Part shown: positions 46,041-57,862 of the stretch, piece after piece
How the letters are laid out: every line of letters starts with the position of its first letter
Numbering within the stretch: the first letter of the stretch is position 1
Source of the DNA: Aralia elata
Taxonomy: Eukaryota > Streptophyta > Magnoliopsida > Apiales > Araliaceae
Direction of reading: 5' to 3'
NCBI GenBank assembly: GCA_034770075.1
Contig: CM068383.1
Location: 32,865,094 to 32,929,093 of the forward strand
DNA: 64,000 bases
Made by a program: the position numbers and the translations under genes
The notes under the pieces: generated by a model
Database searches by the model: none
Seen by the model: only the letters and a program-made list of their open reading frames with translations
Told to the model about the DNA's origin: nothing

Positions 46041-46930
46041 ATTGGACTTGTGCTGCTTGAGATCTGATCCTAGCCTCATGCTTGTGTTGGAGTGTGTTGG
46101 AATGTGTTGGGCACAAGGTAGCACAGTCCTACAAGATTTTCAATTGGTTAGTTTGCTAATCTAGGTTTAATTCACACTAATCTTGATTAGGGTTTTGTAA
46201 TTCATGTTTAGGATAACTTAAGTAGGTTAGTAATAACTTAATTAAGCTTAAGTTTCATAATTAAGGTTTAGGAACTCATAATTAGAGTTAGTATTTCCTA
46301 ATTAGGGTTAGGGTTTCCTAATTAGGGTTAGGGTTTTCTAATTTATGATTTAGGGTTTCAATCCTTCAATTAAGTTTTAATTCTAAGTTTAATGATTCAT
46401 AATTTATATTATGTTTTATTACTTAGGATCTAATTATATCAATTAGGGTTCTTGTGCACCAATTAGGGTTTCGGTTCGCAAATTCAGTTAATAATTGTCA
46501 ATTAGGGTTTTATAATTCAATTTATAATTTTTAACCCTAATTACATTATTTAGGTTTTTATCAGTTAATATATTATTATATTAATTTCGAAGCACAACAA
46601 ATCACTTTGTCATTCCCAGGCACGACACAACAACTTGCTAAAAATAATTTGTCGGGATGCTTCTCGGTGAAATCGTGGAAAACACGATAAATCATTTTGT
46701 CAGTGTAAGCACGACTAAGCAGCTTCGAATTTTTTTTTATTTGAGCTACTTCTTTATTAAAATATACAATCACATAACACAAAGTCAGAATAAGAAATTT
46801 CATTTAATAAACACATAATTTACATATACGAATCTTATTAAGGTCTGGAATATCACACAAAATCAATCGAAATCTTAAAAATGGTAGAAACAACAAAAAT
46901 TAGGAAAATCGGATTTTCCCGGAGTCGACA
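46041..46930 (-). repeat. Element E 5' LTR, U3 part with telo-box-like motifs
   Basis: It continues the LTR interrupted by element B and contains the sense-strand start of U3. About eight AAACCCTAA-like motifs (sense strand) lie between 46180 and 46540, some as ACCCTAACCCTAA doublets near 46305-46345. A short minus-strand open frame (46803-46576) has no recognised similarity. Confidence 0.7.
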
Positions 46931-47797
46931 ATTGTAATACTCGAGAAACTTACCAGATTATTATTAATGAAATGAGAAATTATTTGATAATAATTATGTG
47001 CATTTGTGTGTAATGTGTGATTATGTGTTAGTTAATGCAATGAGGTTGTATCCAATATGAATTATGAGCCTATATGTGTGACAAACTTAAAGTATGTATC
47101 TACCAAGCTTGGAAGAATGAGCCTTGTGTGGCATAATGATTCCCGAGGAATCGATTTAAGTGTTTAATTAAACCATGGAAATGAATGGGTATATATCCAA
47201 GTTGATAACTGTTAACAGGTTGGTAATTTTGAGCTAATCGTGTATAATGAATTATTAAGGATTAAATGTGGATTAGGATTGACTAGTTTAATTGTGAGAT
47301 ATGGGAAGATTTAATAATCTGATTATGTATAGTAATGGACTGCTTTAAGTAATTACTTAAGATTGAGTCCAATAGAATAATTAGAACAACTCGGTCAATT
47401 TTGCTATAAGCAGGCTGCTAGAACCCAAACGAATTATGCAGAGGGTAATAGGTCAGCCCAATAAGGGTAGACTGCTATTAAGTCCACTGGGAATTTGAGG
47501 TAGTGAGCCCAATTATCTGACCCAAACTAAAGGTCCAATTTCTAGAATAATATGAATAATAATAGTTTCTAATAATAATGGACAGTACTGATAGTACTCC
47601 CAGCCGAGCTAGGCCAATGGCCTATTTCCTATATTGTTTAAATCTCAAGTAAAGTAAGTATCTGCAGAGTGACCAGAAGGTGGGTTGGTAGAAGCTTTTC
47701 ACCAACTCTTCCTAAACCGTTGGACAAAACTAATATATGCTGGATTTATACCCGTATGTGTACCAGTACGTGGGTAATATATGTATAGGAGTTTCCC

Positions 47798-47806
47798 TAT
47801 AAATAG
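47798..47806 (+). promoter_or_regulatory. TATA box of LTR C
   Basis: CCTATAAATAGGAGC is a strong plant TATA context, about 185 bases upstream of the donor at 47983. Confidence 0.7.
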
Positions 47807-47980
47807 GAGCTCCCAATTTATGTTTCAAGTTGCTTCAACTGCTAAGTACTGATATAGAGAGTAGGAGAGAGAGTTGAGAGATAAAAAGGAGAACTCAAGA
47901 GAAACTCTTGCAATTCAATAATCAGAGAAGTCTAGGAAGAAAGAGGAGAGTGAACAACTTATTCAAGTCTTGCTTCAAAA

Positions 47981-47986
47981 AGGTAC
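47981..47986 (+). promoter_or_regulatory. Leader splice donor of LTR C
   Basis: CTTCAAAAAG|GTACAGAC (GT 47983-47984) closes a GA-rich leader that has no ATG after the presumed start site. Confidence 0.55.
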
Positions 47987-48457
47987 AGACCTTTAACTAT
48001 AAATCTTTAATTTAATTGAAGAATGAGTCTGTTATATAGTAATCTTGCATGCTTGGTCGTGGGACGATTATGTGTGGGAATCATGGTGGATTCCGAAGTT
48101 ATAAGGTAACTATTGATGGAGATCACATGTTAGTGTATGATAAAATGTGTGAACCACTTAACTGAATAAAAAGAACAAAAAAGAAAACACTTTACTGAGT
48201 TAAATTGGAAAACAAAGCAAAGGTTGGTATGAGCATAAGTGCTCTGTGTTCACGTTACATGTAGACTGTGAACTCTGTTAATAGACCCATAAGTCATATG
48301 AAACATATTAACTTTGTCATGTGTAGTGATAGTCCTACCAAGACAACCCAGACTGTCTGTCAACCTGCTAGCTTAAACTTCTATCAATGACCTAATCAAT
48401 GAGTAAATTTAGTTCCCTTTGAGTTCTGAAAAGTGTCAGTTATGACCAAGTTCCATA

Positions 48458-48900
48458 ATCATAGAGTGACTTCACTCCGATCGTAGAGCTCACTCACTGA
48501 TCGTAGAGCTCACCCATTGACTATAGAGTAAATTGACCAAGTCATAGAGTAAGTCATAGAGTAATCCCACTAATCGTAGGGTTACTTAACCAGTCGTTGA
48601 GCAACTGGGAAAGTCAATCATAGAGTGAACCCTACGATCTTAGAGTGACTTCACTTTGATCGTAGAGCTCACTCAGTGATCGTAGAGTGATCCCATTGAT
48701 CGTAGAGTTACGCCACTGATCGTAGAGTAACTTCACAGACCATAAGGCAACTTAACCAATCATAGAGTATGCCTACGTGATAGTAGAGTACTTCTACATG
48801 ATAACAGGGTAGCAACAACAAGTCGTAGAATGACTACACCAAGTTATTGAATGATTCCAAATTGAGTCGTAGAGTGAGTCTCATGATCATAGAGTGTCCT
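48458..48900 (+). repeat. Minisatellite in LTR C (GATCGTAGAGT-type)
   Basis: About 20 degenerate units of roughly 20-23 bp share the core ATCGTAGAGTGACTTCACT and variants (CATAGAGTAA, CGTAGAGCTCACT). It lies about 0.5-0.9 kb behind the leader donor, where other families have GC hairpins. Confidence 0.85.
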
Positions 48901-50173
48901 GCAGAATAACATGACACTAAGCTTTATTGTCCCAATCTTTTCTAAAATAAATGGATACCTGTTCAGAATGTATTTGACCAATTGAAGTGATAGAGATGAG
49001 GAATAATGTAAGAATGACCATTAAAGAACAAACCCAGTGGTATCACAACCTGATGGGTACTGGCTTAACCATAAACGTATTAAGGGAAGAACTTAGGACA
49101 AGTTTACACCTGTCATTTATTGAGACTGTGAGTTGTAACAGATGGTTAAAGTAACAATTAAGCCAGACTGTGTGAGTCATACAGTTAGGACAGTTAGATA
49201 TCAAAGATTAATTATTAAGATGATTTATGGTTAATGTAGGTTATCTGAAGAGCAGAATCGTAGAGTTAAATAGTAAGCAGCAGATCAGACAAGTTCCTAA
49301 CTTACACAACTTTATATATTGTGCAAGTTTCCGTATGATATTGCAAGCTTCTGATTATTGCTTTATAATCATATCAAGCAAGTTTCTTTAATCTATACAA
49401 CCTTAAATGTTGTACAAATTTCCTCTCATTGAAAAGCTAAAGACTATAATCCGTGCACATTGAACACATATCTAACTTGTACTCTTCTTAATCGTACAAG
49501 TAAATTAAATATCAGAATGATTCTTGTATTGTAAAGATAATGGTTTAAACTCTAGAGTTTGATGCAAATCATAATCGTATATTTGGATAATTCTTGTATA
49601 TGTTGCGAACCTTGAAAATGTTGAGAAGAACGTGTATGCCACTTGAATCGGCTAGACCAAAATTGATGAAATAGAAAGCTGTCCAAACCTATTAATTTGG
49701 TGCGGACCTCCATAATCTACTGAGATGAACAACCCTCATAAAAGGGGCATTATTTAACATCGGGGAACCGATACGCGCACAAACATTAAGTAAGGTTTAT
49801 GTATAACACCAGGGTACTTTAGGCTGATCGCCTATTGTACTTGTTTATATTGTGGATTATCAGGGAACCACTGTTAATTCACGCAGGAGTTCATGGTCCC
49901 TAGTGACCCCTCAGTATTAACTATACATCCATTTGGTAATGTTAAAATCATTGGATCCTTTAGAAATTCTTTAGTCCCTAGAGAATTATCTTTCTTTACT
50001 ATGATAAAGATTCGAAGTAAGATTATTGAATCCAAATTCGTTCGCAACACTCATATGCAAGTCCCTGATCTATTCTTTTATAAGTTATGAACCTTACCCT
50101 TATTCCTTTATTTTAATTGCGTTATACTTGCTGAGCAAACTTGTTGCTCACTCTTATTTCCCTAACATTTCAG

Positions 50174-50235
50174 TTAAGACTGAACGTGGCAGTAGCTCCG
50201 GAAAGGATAAGGGCAAGGGAAAAGCTGTAGAGTAG
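50174..50235 (+). other. Conserved lysine-rich block in LTR C
   Basis: After CTAACATTTCAG (a good branch-point and acceptor context) the frame reads VKTERGSSSGKDKGKGKAVE then TAG. Unspliced, an ATG-started frame (50026-50235) also includes it. Confidence 0.55.
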
Positions 50236-50467
50236 CCCCATGCTACATTAATTTAAATGTTATTTTGTTATGTATTAAGACCGGAAATGATATGCTTTAG
50301 TTGAATTATAATATTTAATGGTTTCGAGACTTGGGACAAGAATGTTTATGATATATCATTATAAATATTTCTTTTAGTTTTCCACTATGAGTTATAGTAT
50401 GATGTATGAGCTTAGTACGTGAAGCACTAGATTCAAGATATAGGTATCTGAATTTGGGGGCGTTACA

Positions 50468-52086
50468 ATAATACTGTTTTAACGACGAACGTCCTTCCCA
50501 GTTCGGCGCAAACTTTCCTCTAGCTTTGTCTTGGCAAGGAATGATTTTTTTCAACACCAAGTCATTTTTTTAAATTCACGGGATCGTACTCTTTTGTTAT
50601 AGGATCGGGAAATGCGTTGCTGATATAATCGCCTATGGAAGATAATGGTCGTTCTTTTCTCATCTATCAGAGCCAACTGGTCGTATCGATCTTGTATCCA
50701 CTAACTTTCTTTAATTTGGGCATCCAACAATGTTCTGAGAGATGCCATTTTGACTTCGACTAGTAATACGGCCTCCGTACCGTATACTAAGGAGTAGGGG
50801 GTTGCCTCAGTCGATGTGCGTATTGATGTTCGGTAAGCTAGTAAAGTAAGAGGTAATAAATCTGGCCATCCTCGATGGTTAGCTGTCATTTTCTCCATAA
50901 ATTTCTTAATATTCTTGTTTGTGGCTTCAACAACCCTGTTCATCTTTGGTCTGTAAATGACTGAATTGAGATGTTTAATTTTGAACCTGTCGCATAGTTC
51001 TTTCATCATCGCATTATTCAAGTTGGTATTATCTGATATTAGAATTTTCGGTTGTCCGTATCAGCATATAATGTTGTTCTGCATGAAATTGACAATAACC
51101 TCTTTTGTTACTTTGGGAAAGGATGTCGCTTCGATCCATTTGGTACAATAATTGATCATGGTGAATATAAATCGACTTGCTTTGGGCTCAATTGGGCTGA
51201 TCACATCCATCCCCCACATAGAGAACGACCAAGGAGAAATTATGCAATGTAGATTGTTGGGCGGTGCGTGGATGATATTAGCATGTATCTGGCATTGATG
51301 ACATCACTTGACATGATCATTACAGTTTGCTTTGAGTGATAACCAATAATGCCCCGTTCTTAGGATCTTCTTAGCAAGAAGTGGGCCACCCATATGCGGA
51401 CCGCACACTCCGCCGTGTATCTCGTTCATTAGCTTTTGGGCTTGATCTTTGTCTAAGCATCTCAGGAGTCCCATGTCGATGTCTCTCTTATATAAGGTAT
51501 CACCGCTTAGATAAAATTTCAATGCTATCTTTTGGATCTGCTATCTCTCAGCTTGATTTGCCCCAGCAAGGATGGATCCGTCGCGTATATTTTCCTTAAT
51601 GTTGTGATACCATATTTGTTCGAACTGAGGTATTTTGTTTGAAACCTCCCCGACATCATGTTGATAGGCAGTGTTATGTTGTATGGAAAATTTGATGACA
51701 AGTGCCTCCTTTCTTTAAGACACATGGATTAGTGCTGCTAATGTGGCCAATGCAGCTGCAAAATTATTTTTGTTCTGTGGAATATGCTTGAAGGAGATGT
51801 CTTCAAATTCTTTCGCCATTTTGATAACGTGTTGATGATAAGGGAGTAAGTGATGTTCTTTGGTGCTATATGTTCCCATAGATAGTCGAATGACCAATTC
51901 TGAATCTCCAAAAACGGCCAATCGCTTGACTCCCATTCTTCGAGCCATCTCTAATCCCAAAATACATCTCTCGTATTCGGCCGTGTTGTTGGAGTTGCTG
52001 AATTGTAATTTTGCTATCGCGGGGTATTGCTCTCCTGTGATGGATACGGGAACTGCCCCAGCTCCAGCCCCTTCCATGTTCAAAGC
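50468..52086 (-). pseudogene. Tat-lineage pol fragment: extra RNase H and integrase
   Basis: On the minus strand: an additional RNase H domain (52083-51715; VSITGEQYPAIAKLQFSN, NNTAEYE, FGDSELVI, LATLAALI) typical of Tat elements. Then the integrase zinc region (51522-51304; HGGVCGPHMGG...ILRTGHYW). Then the catalytic core (about 51200-50700; ISDNTNLNN, PKMNRVVEATNKNIKKF, LLAYRTSIRTSTEATPYSLVYG) and the start of the GPY/F region (GKFAPNWEG near 50520). The first core Asp appears as Asn (MINYCTKW). Several stops and shifts. It is cut at 50468 by solo LTR C and element E, and at 52086 by Athila. This is the oldest layer here. Confidence 0.88.
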
Positions 52087-53163
52087 TGATGAGTAGGTTT
52101 TATACCTATTATTTGGGTACTTTTAGGCTTAATAATTTGTGTATTTTTAAGTATTTTATGTTATTTTATAGAGTTTGTATTTAATTTATTATTTTTATTC
52201 ATTTTGTAGGAATAAATGAGTTAAGTGGCAAAATCATAATATTTGAAGCAATTGGGCGAGCAAGTAAGAAAAGCAAGAAAATGAATAGAGATCATGGGGC
52301 GCGACGCTAGCTATTGTGAGCCGCGGCGCGTATAATGGGCCGCGAGCTGATCATTAGATTCTTTTCTTTTATCCTTCTTTTAGACTCCTGTGTTTATAAT
52401 GACTATGATTGATGAGATGATGTTTTTTTTCTTTATTCATGAACTAAATTCCATTTTCAAGATTGCAGTGGAACCCGGTGATTGATTTTTATTAATCTAT
52501 TGACTATTTAACTTTTATCAGATGTTTGCAAGATTGTTTATTATATTTTGGTTTTCACTCAATAGTTATCTAGCCAACAATTAATCTATTGATCTAGATA
52601 AGATGGATACGTTGATTCTAGATTGGATGTGGAATATGATAGATGTGTTGGATTGGTTCATGTTAAGAATTATTATTCAATTTGTATAAGGGATAGAAAT
52701 ATACCCAAGTGTCGCATGAACTTGTTAAGAATTGGTAATTATAGCATCATTGTTGATTATTCACATAGGAATATAGTGTTTTAATTGAGAATGATGACAC
52801 TTATCTAATATTGGAATAAGTTAGATGAATACTTTTGAATTCTTGGTTAACAATCTGCAATATTTGATTGATTAAATAGGGAGTTGATGAATAGGGAACA
52901 TCATCGGGGGAAATTGTAATCTTGATAACTTCATTTCTATAATATTATTCATAATTATTTCTCTTATTAGTTTAGCTATTTGTGATTACGAAACAATTAT
53001 CTCTTGTTTAAATAGAATTTGGTTAATTAAAGGTTAGCTATTGGATTAATTAATTGATTTATTAGATTATTCTTCGTGGGTTCGACACTCTACTTTCACT
53101 TTATTACTTGATTGACCGTGTATACGTGCACGTAAAAATTGCTAGTATAGATTTAGCCCATCA
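52087..53163 (+). repeat. Athila 5' LTR
   Basis: 1,077 bp with terminal TGATG...CATCA. GC-rich patches at 52300-52345 (GGGGCGCGACGC, GAGCCGCGGCGCG) stand out in AT-rich sequence. The end is followed six bases later by the primer site. Confidence 0.75.
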
Positions 53164-53169
53164 AGTTTT

Positions 53170-53187
53170 TGGCGTCGTTGCCGGGGA
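53170..53187 (+). promoter_or_regulatory. Athila primer binding site
   Basis: TGGCGTCGTTGCCGGGGA differs by one base from the tRNA-Asp-type site (TGGCGCCGTTGCCGGGGA) usual for Athila and many other plant LTR elements. Confidence 0.88.
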
Positions 53188-53294
53188 ATAATTCTAGTAA
53201 TTAATTTTCTTATTTCCAATATCAATTACAATTAATCTGATTCTAATTTAAACAAAAAAATTTATTCTTTTGCAGGCACTCTCGATATTGTTCT
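53188..53294 (+). other. Athila leader
   Basis: Short AT-rich leader cut by LTR C'; no gene seen. It ends with GTTCT, one copy of the C' target site. Confidence 0.55.
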
Positions 53295-54497
53295 TGTGAC
53301 AACCCAGATTTTTCGAGAATAAAATTAAAATAAGGATTTAATAAAATTCTTATTATGAGGTGCAGCGGGTTGAATGTAAAATATATATGTGCTATATATT
53401 TTTTTATGTGATTTATATGATAAGAGAATAAATATATGGGTATTATATATTTATTATCGATTAGTGAGGAGATGTGGACTAATAGTTAGTCAAAGCTAAC
53501 TAATTTAATTAGTATGGACTAACTGACGAAGCGTATAATTGTATAGAAGGAAGTCAAAACTCGAATTTAAGTTCAGAGTGAGTTGTAATGATGATGAGGA
53601 AGAAAGAAAGAAGAATGTAATGATCATGAGTCGTGGGTAACCTGGTAATTCGAGCTTATGAATATTATTGAATAAAATAGACTTTTATTAATAATATTAT
53701 GTGTTAAGCATTTAAAGGTTATATTATAATCTAGATTATGTGTAGGCGATGATTAGTAAGTATGAAAGTTTTCGTATAAGCTAATATGGTGGTTTCGAGA
53801 AATATCGCTAGAGTACTATTTATTGGATTAAATAAATAGTTGGAGGATATTATTATTGAACGAGTTATTTGACGTAAAGGCGTTAACCCAAATATGGGTG
53901 GGATATATGTACGTTGATGTATATGATTACGGGCAGTTAATCGGAAAGAGTATCGATCGCGAATCGTGAATATCCTTGTAATTTGGGTTTATTAATATTA
54001 TTAATTGGATTAAATATTATTTTTATGAGAGGTATTTCAAGGTTATTTTATAACCTGGATGATGTGTATGTGGAGGATTAATAATCCAAGTGTTGGATTT
54101 TATTTGAGCCCAATTGAGATTTAATTAGAAGCCCCAAATTATTTTAAGGGTGGCCCAAACCCATGATCCATGACCCGTGACCCGACCCATGACCTAACCT
54201 ATGACCCATGTGGGAAATAGGTTACAAAATATGCAGCTGCAAATTGAAGGGAGAAAAAGAATACGGATGGGAAGAATAAGAAGAGAGGGAACCAAGGGAA
54301 TAAGAATTTATGGGGGAAGCCAATTCTTGCATTTGGGAAAGGAAAAGGGAGGAAGACCAATTGGGGAGAAGGAGAGGGGAGTTACCTGTACATGGGAGAG
54401 GCCAATTTCACCTTCCCATACATAGGGAGCTGATTTCATGCAAGGCATGCTCAGCTCTTCCCTCCTTCAAGAAGCTTGTTTGATGATAATCTCCATC

Positions 54498-54504
54498 TAT
54501 AAAT
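54498..54504 (+). promoter_or_regulatory. TATA box of LTR C'
   Basis: CCATCTATAAATG lies about 170 bases upstream of the leader donor, as in LTR C. Confidence 0.55.
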
Positions 54505-54664
54505 GTTATTCCCTTGCCATTCATCCATTCCTTCCCATTGTTGCTAAGTTAGAAACTGAAAACTGAGAGAGTTGTGAGAGTTGGTGTACGGGTGATTTGA
54601 GGAAGAAGAAGGAGTGTTGTAGCAGCTGCATTGATTCTCTTAGCATCATAGAAGGAGCTTCAAA

Positions 54665-54671
54665 AGGTTAG
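54665..54671 (+). promoter_or_regulatory. Leader splice donor of LTR C'
   Basis: CTTCAAAAG|GTTAGTGG (GT 54667-54668). Confidence 0.5.
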
Positions 54672-55702
54672 TGGTATAAAGCCTAGCTCATTTCCATGAT
54701 AGTTTCAAGTTTTCAGTTTTGATTTAGTTGCTTTATTGGAGTAAGATGTTGCTGAAATTGCTTGGTTGATCATGAACGTGTATGAATGTTGTTAACCTTG
54801 TAAAAACCTTATTAACAATCAATTAAAGTGGAATAATGAATGAGAAGTCAGAACCTATGAATAAGGAAGAAGACATGGACTGTTATGGACCATTCATGTG
54901 TTAATAAAAATGTAATCATTATGCTTATTAAACTTGAGTAAATGCATATGAACTTGTTCATGTAGTTGCTATGCTTAGGTTGTGAATGTACTAATGGTAT
55001 AGAGGAATAAATGGAGGATTTCTATGAAGAAATCTGGGCTAACCTGCGGTTGTATGTCTATGAAATTAAGTTTCCAAGACTATGCCCATAACGTGTTCGA
55101 TTAAATGCTTCAATGAGATAAATTTGTTAAAATGTGAAAATTAGATGTTGTTGTTATTGTTAGTTGTTCATGAATGATTATAAATATTGCTAACACCTTA
55201 AAACCTTGTTAATAACCTGCAAAAGTGGAACAAAGAAAGAAAGCACAAACCTATGCATAAAGGAGGAAGAAATGGACACGTACGAACTGTTTTGGACCTT
55301 AATCTTCTAATGTGCTACTAACTAAATATTAAGTTCAAGGGTGTTATGATGTACTCTTATGAATGATGAGTATCACTTAATTGGAACGAGGGTAAAAGTT
55401 TTAGAAACGAAACCATGGCGAAATGTTTCGTAAATGATGTTAAAAGATGAAAACTTAGTCTTGGGTGACTTTTGGGCCAATTTTATGGCTAGTAAATGAA
55501 TCTGTAAGATTATGAATTCATGAGAGTCTTATAGTTCATGTGGTAAGCTTTCCATAGCCTCTAAAATGGCCTAATTCCGACTTATAACGAAGAAGTTATG
55601 AAGGTTTGAAGTTTGTGTGTCAAAATAGAGAGCTTGCTGGAAGAATGAAATCGAGTCATACAGGGGACTCTTAGCCGGGGTGAGCTTGTTTGGCCTAGGA
55701 TT

Positions 55703-55716
55703 CTCGCCGGGGCGAG
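55703..55716 (+). repeat. GC hairpin of LTR C'
   Basis: CTCGCC/GGCGAG around GG, about 1 kb behind the donor. A partial second copy (AGCCGGGGTGAGC) stands at 55673-55685. The stem is the same as in LTRs A and D although the rest of the LTR differs. Confidence 0.75.
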
Positions 55717-57862
55717 CTCCCTGTATTCCAGTTTTGCGATTTTGACCTCCATTAGTAAAATGGACCTAACTTTCTCATACGAACTCCAAATTAGATGATT
55801 CAAGATGATCCGGAGAGCTTAGAGATAGACCTACAATTTCTATTATTTAGAATTGATAATTTCATCTTGTAACAATATCTAAAATGGCCATTTTTAGGAC
55901 TATTGTGCATTAGGAGGCAAACGGAGGGCGTCGAACATGCGCGTATGCAATGTGTAATGCTTTCGACGCTAAAAGATGTTGTTCTAAGTTCTAAAACTTA
56001 TATATTATGAATTATAATTATGCTTATCATTAACCTTTGAGTATTAGACAATTCGAATGAGCGTGCTAAGCGTACGCAAATGCATGTCGCTTGGGCGTTC
56101 GAGTAGGCAAGTTTGGTGTATGGGCGTGCAAGCGTCGTAACAGCGTAATAAGTGTGTATAACCTTGTTTAATATTTTATTTCTAATAAGAATGAAACATT
56201 ATGGAGTGTTGTAACCCAATGTATGAGCATGCTAAGCACATGCAAAAGAGGTGAATAATGCGTGTGACGTATAAACGTCGAAACGCCGTGTAAAGTGTTA
56301 GTGCACTTAAATAGTGTTTTGATTCAAATGAAACGAATATTATAAGATATGGAATGGGGTTAATATAAACCAATTAGGATTGATGACGATAAGGGTCGTA
56401 ACGTTTTCAAATGACGCGACACCGAGAAATATTTTAGAGTTAATCGTGTTAATTGTCTATAATACACGAACAATATGAGATAAGGATTATTATAATGTGA
56501 ACCAATATATGAAGCCTTTTAGTGGCTAATTGGTATTTTATTGTTCAATAAATTGTGTAGGATATTTGAAGGGCGAGCCATCATAATTTGGCAAGGAAAG
56601 CTTAAGGCAAGTTCTTTTAGTAACTTGTCGACTTATTTAAATGTATTGATGTACATGAGTTGATTGCTAAATCTTTCACTGTTATGTGAATTATATGCGA
56701 GCATGATTAAAATGTGCACGTTGTGCAACTATGTGACTATGTTTTTCTATGTGAAACTTGAAATATTATAATTGTGTAGTATGAGATATATAATGCAAAT
56801 GAAACTTGCATATTAAGAGATGTATGATGCATATATAGATGCATTGCATATAATTTATGATGCTTGAGTAAGATGCATAGTATGAGAATCATGGTGCATG
56901 AATAAAATGCAAACTTATGTGTTACGTGATGCATGAAATGTGAAAACTGTTAGTTCTTGCTGAACCGCCGTGCTCATACTTGCAAAAATAAAACTTTTGC
57001 ATATTCTAGATGCAACGAATCCTCTTGATACCACATTGATAAGGATTAGAGGAGAAGGTAAAAAGGAAAGTCGTATTATTTCCTCATTATAGTTATTTGG
57101 CCGTGATGACGGTATATGATGTATGTGAATTAGATTATGTGAACCTTGTGTTATAAATGGAGGTTATCCATCACAGTAGTCATGATGTGATTATGTTAAT
57201 TTCTCGTTGTAGTAAATTAGAAGGGTGACGACGTTGTATAAAGGACTTTTATATAACAAATGTATGGTTATTGAATAACGTTACGAATATTCAGAAAATG
57301 ACTACAATCAAAGACTAAACTTTATGTTTACTTATAAAGTTTTGTAAAGGATCATGGTATTTATTCAACCTTGATCATAAGTGTGGAATTTAAGGGTTTC
57401 AAAATTTGGAATTGTAATAAAGAGTGTAATGGTAAGTTTTAATACTTATTGATGTAAAGAATTATTGTGTACAACATGAATAGAGTTGAATTGTAATAAA
57501 TATTAGATGATGTATTAGTAAAAGTCTTCGTACCTGAGTTTAAATGAGGACATGTTGTAATAATATTATAATTACATTCATGTAGTAAGATATTGTTATA
57601 TGGGTAGTATCGTGACACACCGAACCCGGCTTAAATGCAAGACCCGGACTTCGGGGGCATCACAAGTATTATGTATTATTTGTTATGTACTAGTTATGTC
57701 ATATTTTAGTTATGGTTTTGAGACTTGGGACGACAATATTTATATTATATCAATGTAAATATTTTTATTATTCCGCAATGAATTGTTGATAGTATGGCGT
57801 ATGAGTTGTATAGTGATGCACCAGATTCGAGGTTAAGGTTACTCAGATTTGGGGGCGTCACA

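Larger units (their letters stand above)
28788..46930 (-). mobile_element. Element E: chromovirus remnant (LTR, primer site, ORF0, gag start), split by element B
   Basis: Reading the minus strand: LTR (46930-46041 continued by 32984-29899, about 3,976 bp), primer site, ORF0, and the first codons of gag, then loss of all the rest at 28788. Element B is nested in the LTR. The LTR start TGTCGACTCCGGG at 46930 is my best placement. It abuts a Tat integrase fragment, separated only by solo LTR C, so E probably inserted into that fragment. No second LTR of E is in the window. Confidence 0.75.
46933..50467 (+). mobile_element. Solo LTR C
   Basis: 3,535 bp from TGTAATACTCGAG to TTTGGGGGCGTTACA, with an imperfect target duplication ACAAT/ATAAT (46928-46932, 50468-50472). 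No internal region. It has TATA (47798), donor (47983), a minisatellite (48458-48900) and a lysine-rich block (50174-50235), so it is an LTR of the same structural type as A, B and E but a different family. Solo LTRs arise by recombination between two LTRs of one element. Confidence 0.88.
53295..57862 (+). mobile_element. Compound solo LTR C'
   Basis: From TGTGACAACCCAG to TTTGGGGGCGTCACA, with an imperfect target duplication GTTCT/GTTCC (53290-53294, 57863-57867). The last 198 bp match the end of LTR C. But a second LTR-like end (CTTCGGGGGCATCACA) occurs at 57664. So this is either a nested solo LTR whose start I cannot place or a recombinant LTR. It holds TATA (54498), donor (54667) and a CTCGCC/GGCGAG hairpin (55703-55716). 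No ORF of note; apart from this, nothing is seen in the 4.6 kb. Confidence 0.75.

Noticed and set aside
46300..46350. Interstitial telomere sequence
   Set aside because: TTAGGGTT motifs are few and spaced by unrelated bases, so it is better read as telo-box-like promoter motifs than a telomere array.
52087..53163. GC-rich patches of the Athila LTR as another hairpin cluster
   Set aside because: I could not find a clean inverted repeat with stems above five pairs, so I did not count it with the chromovirus clusters.
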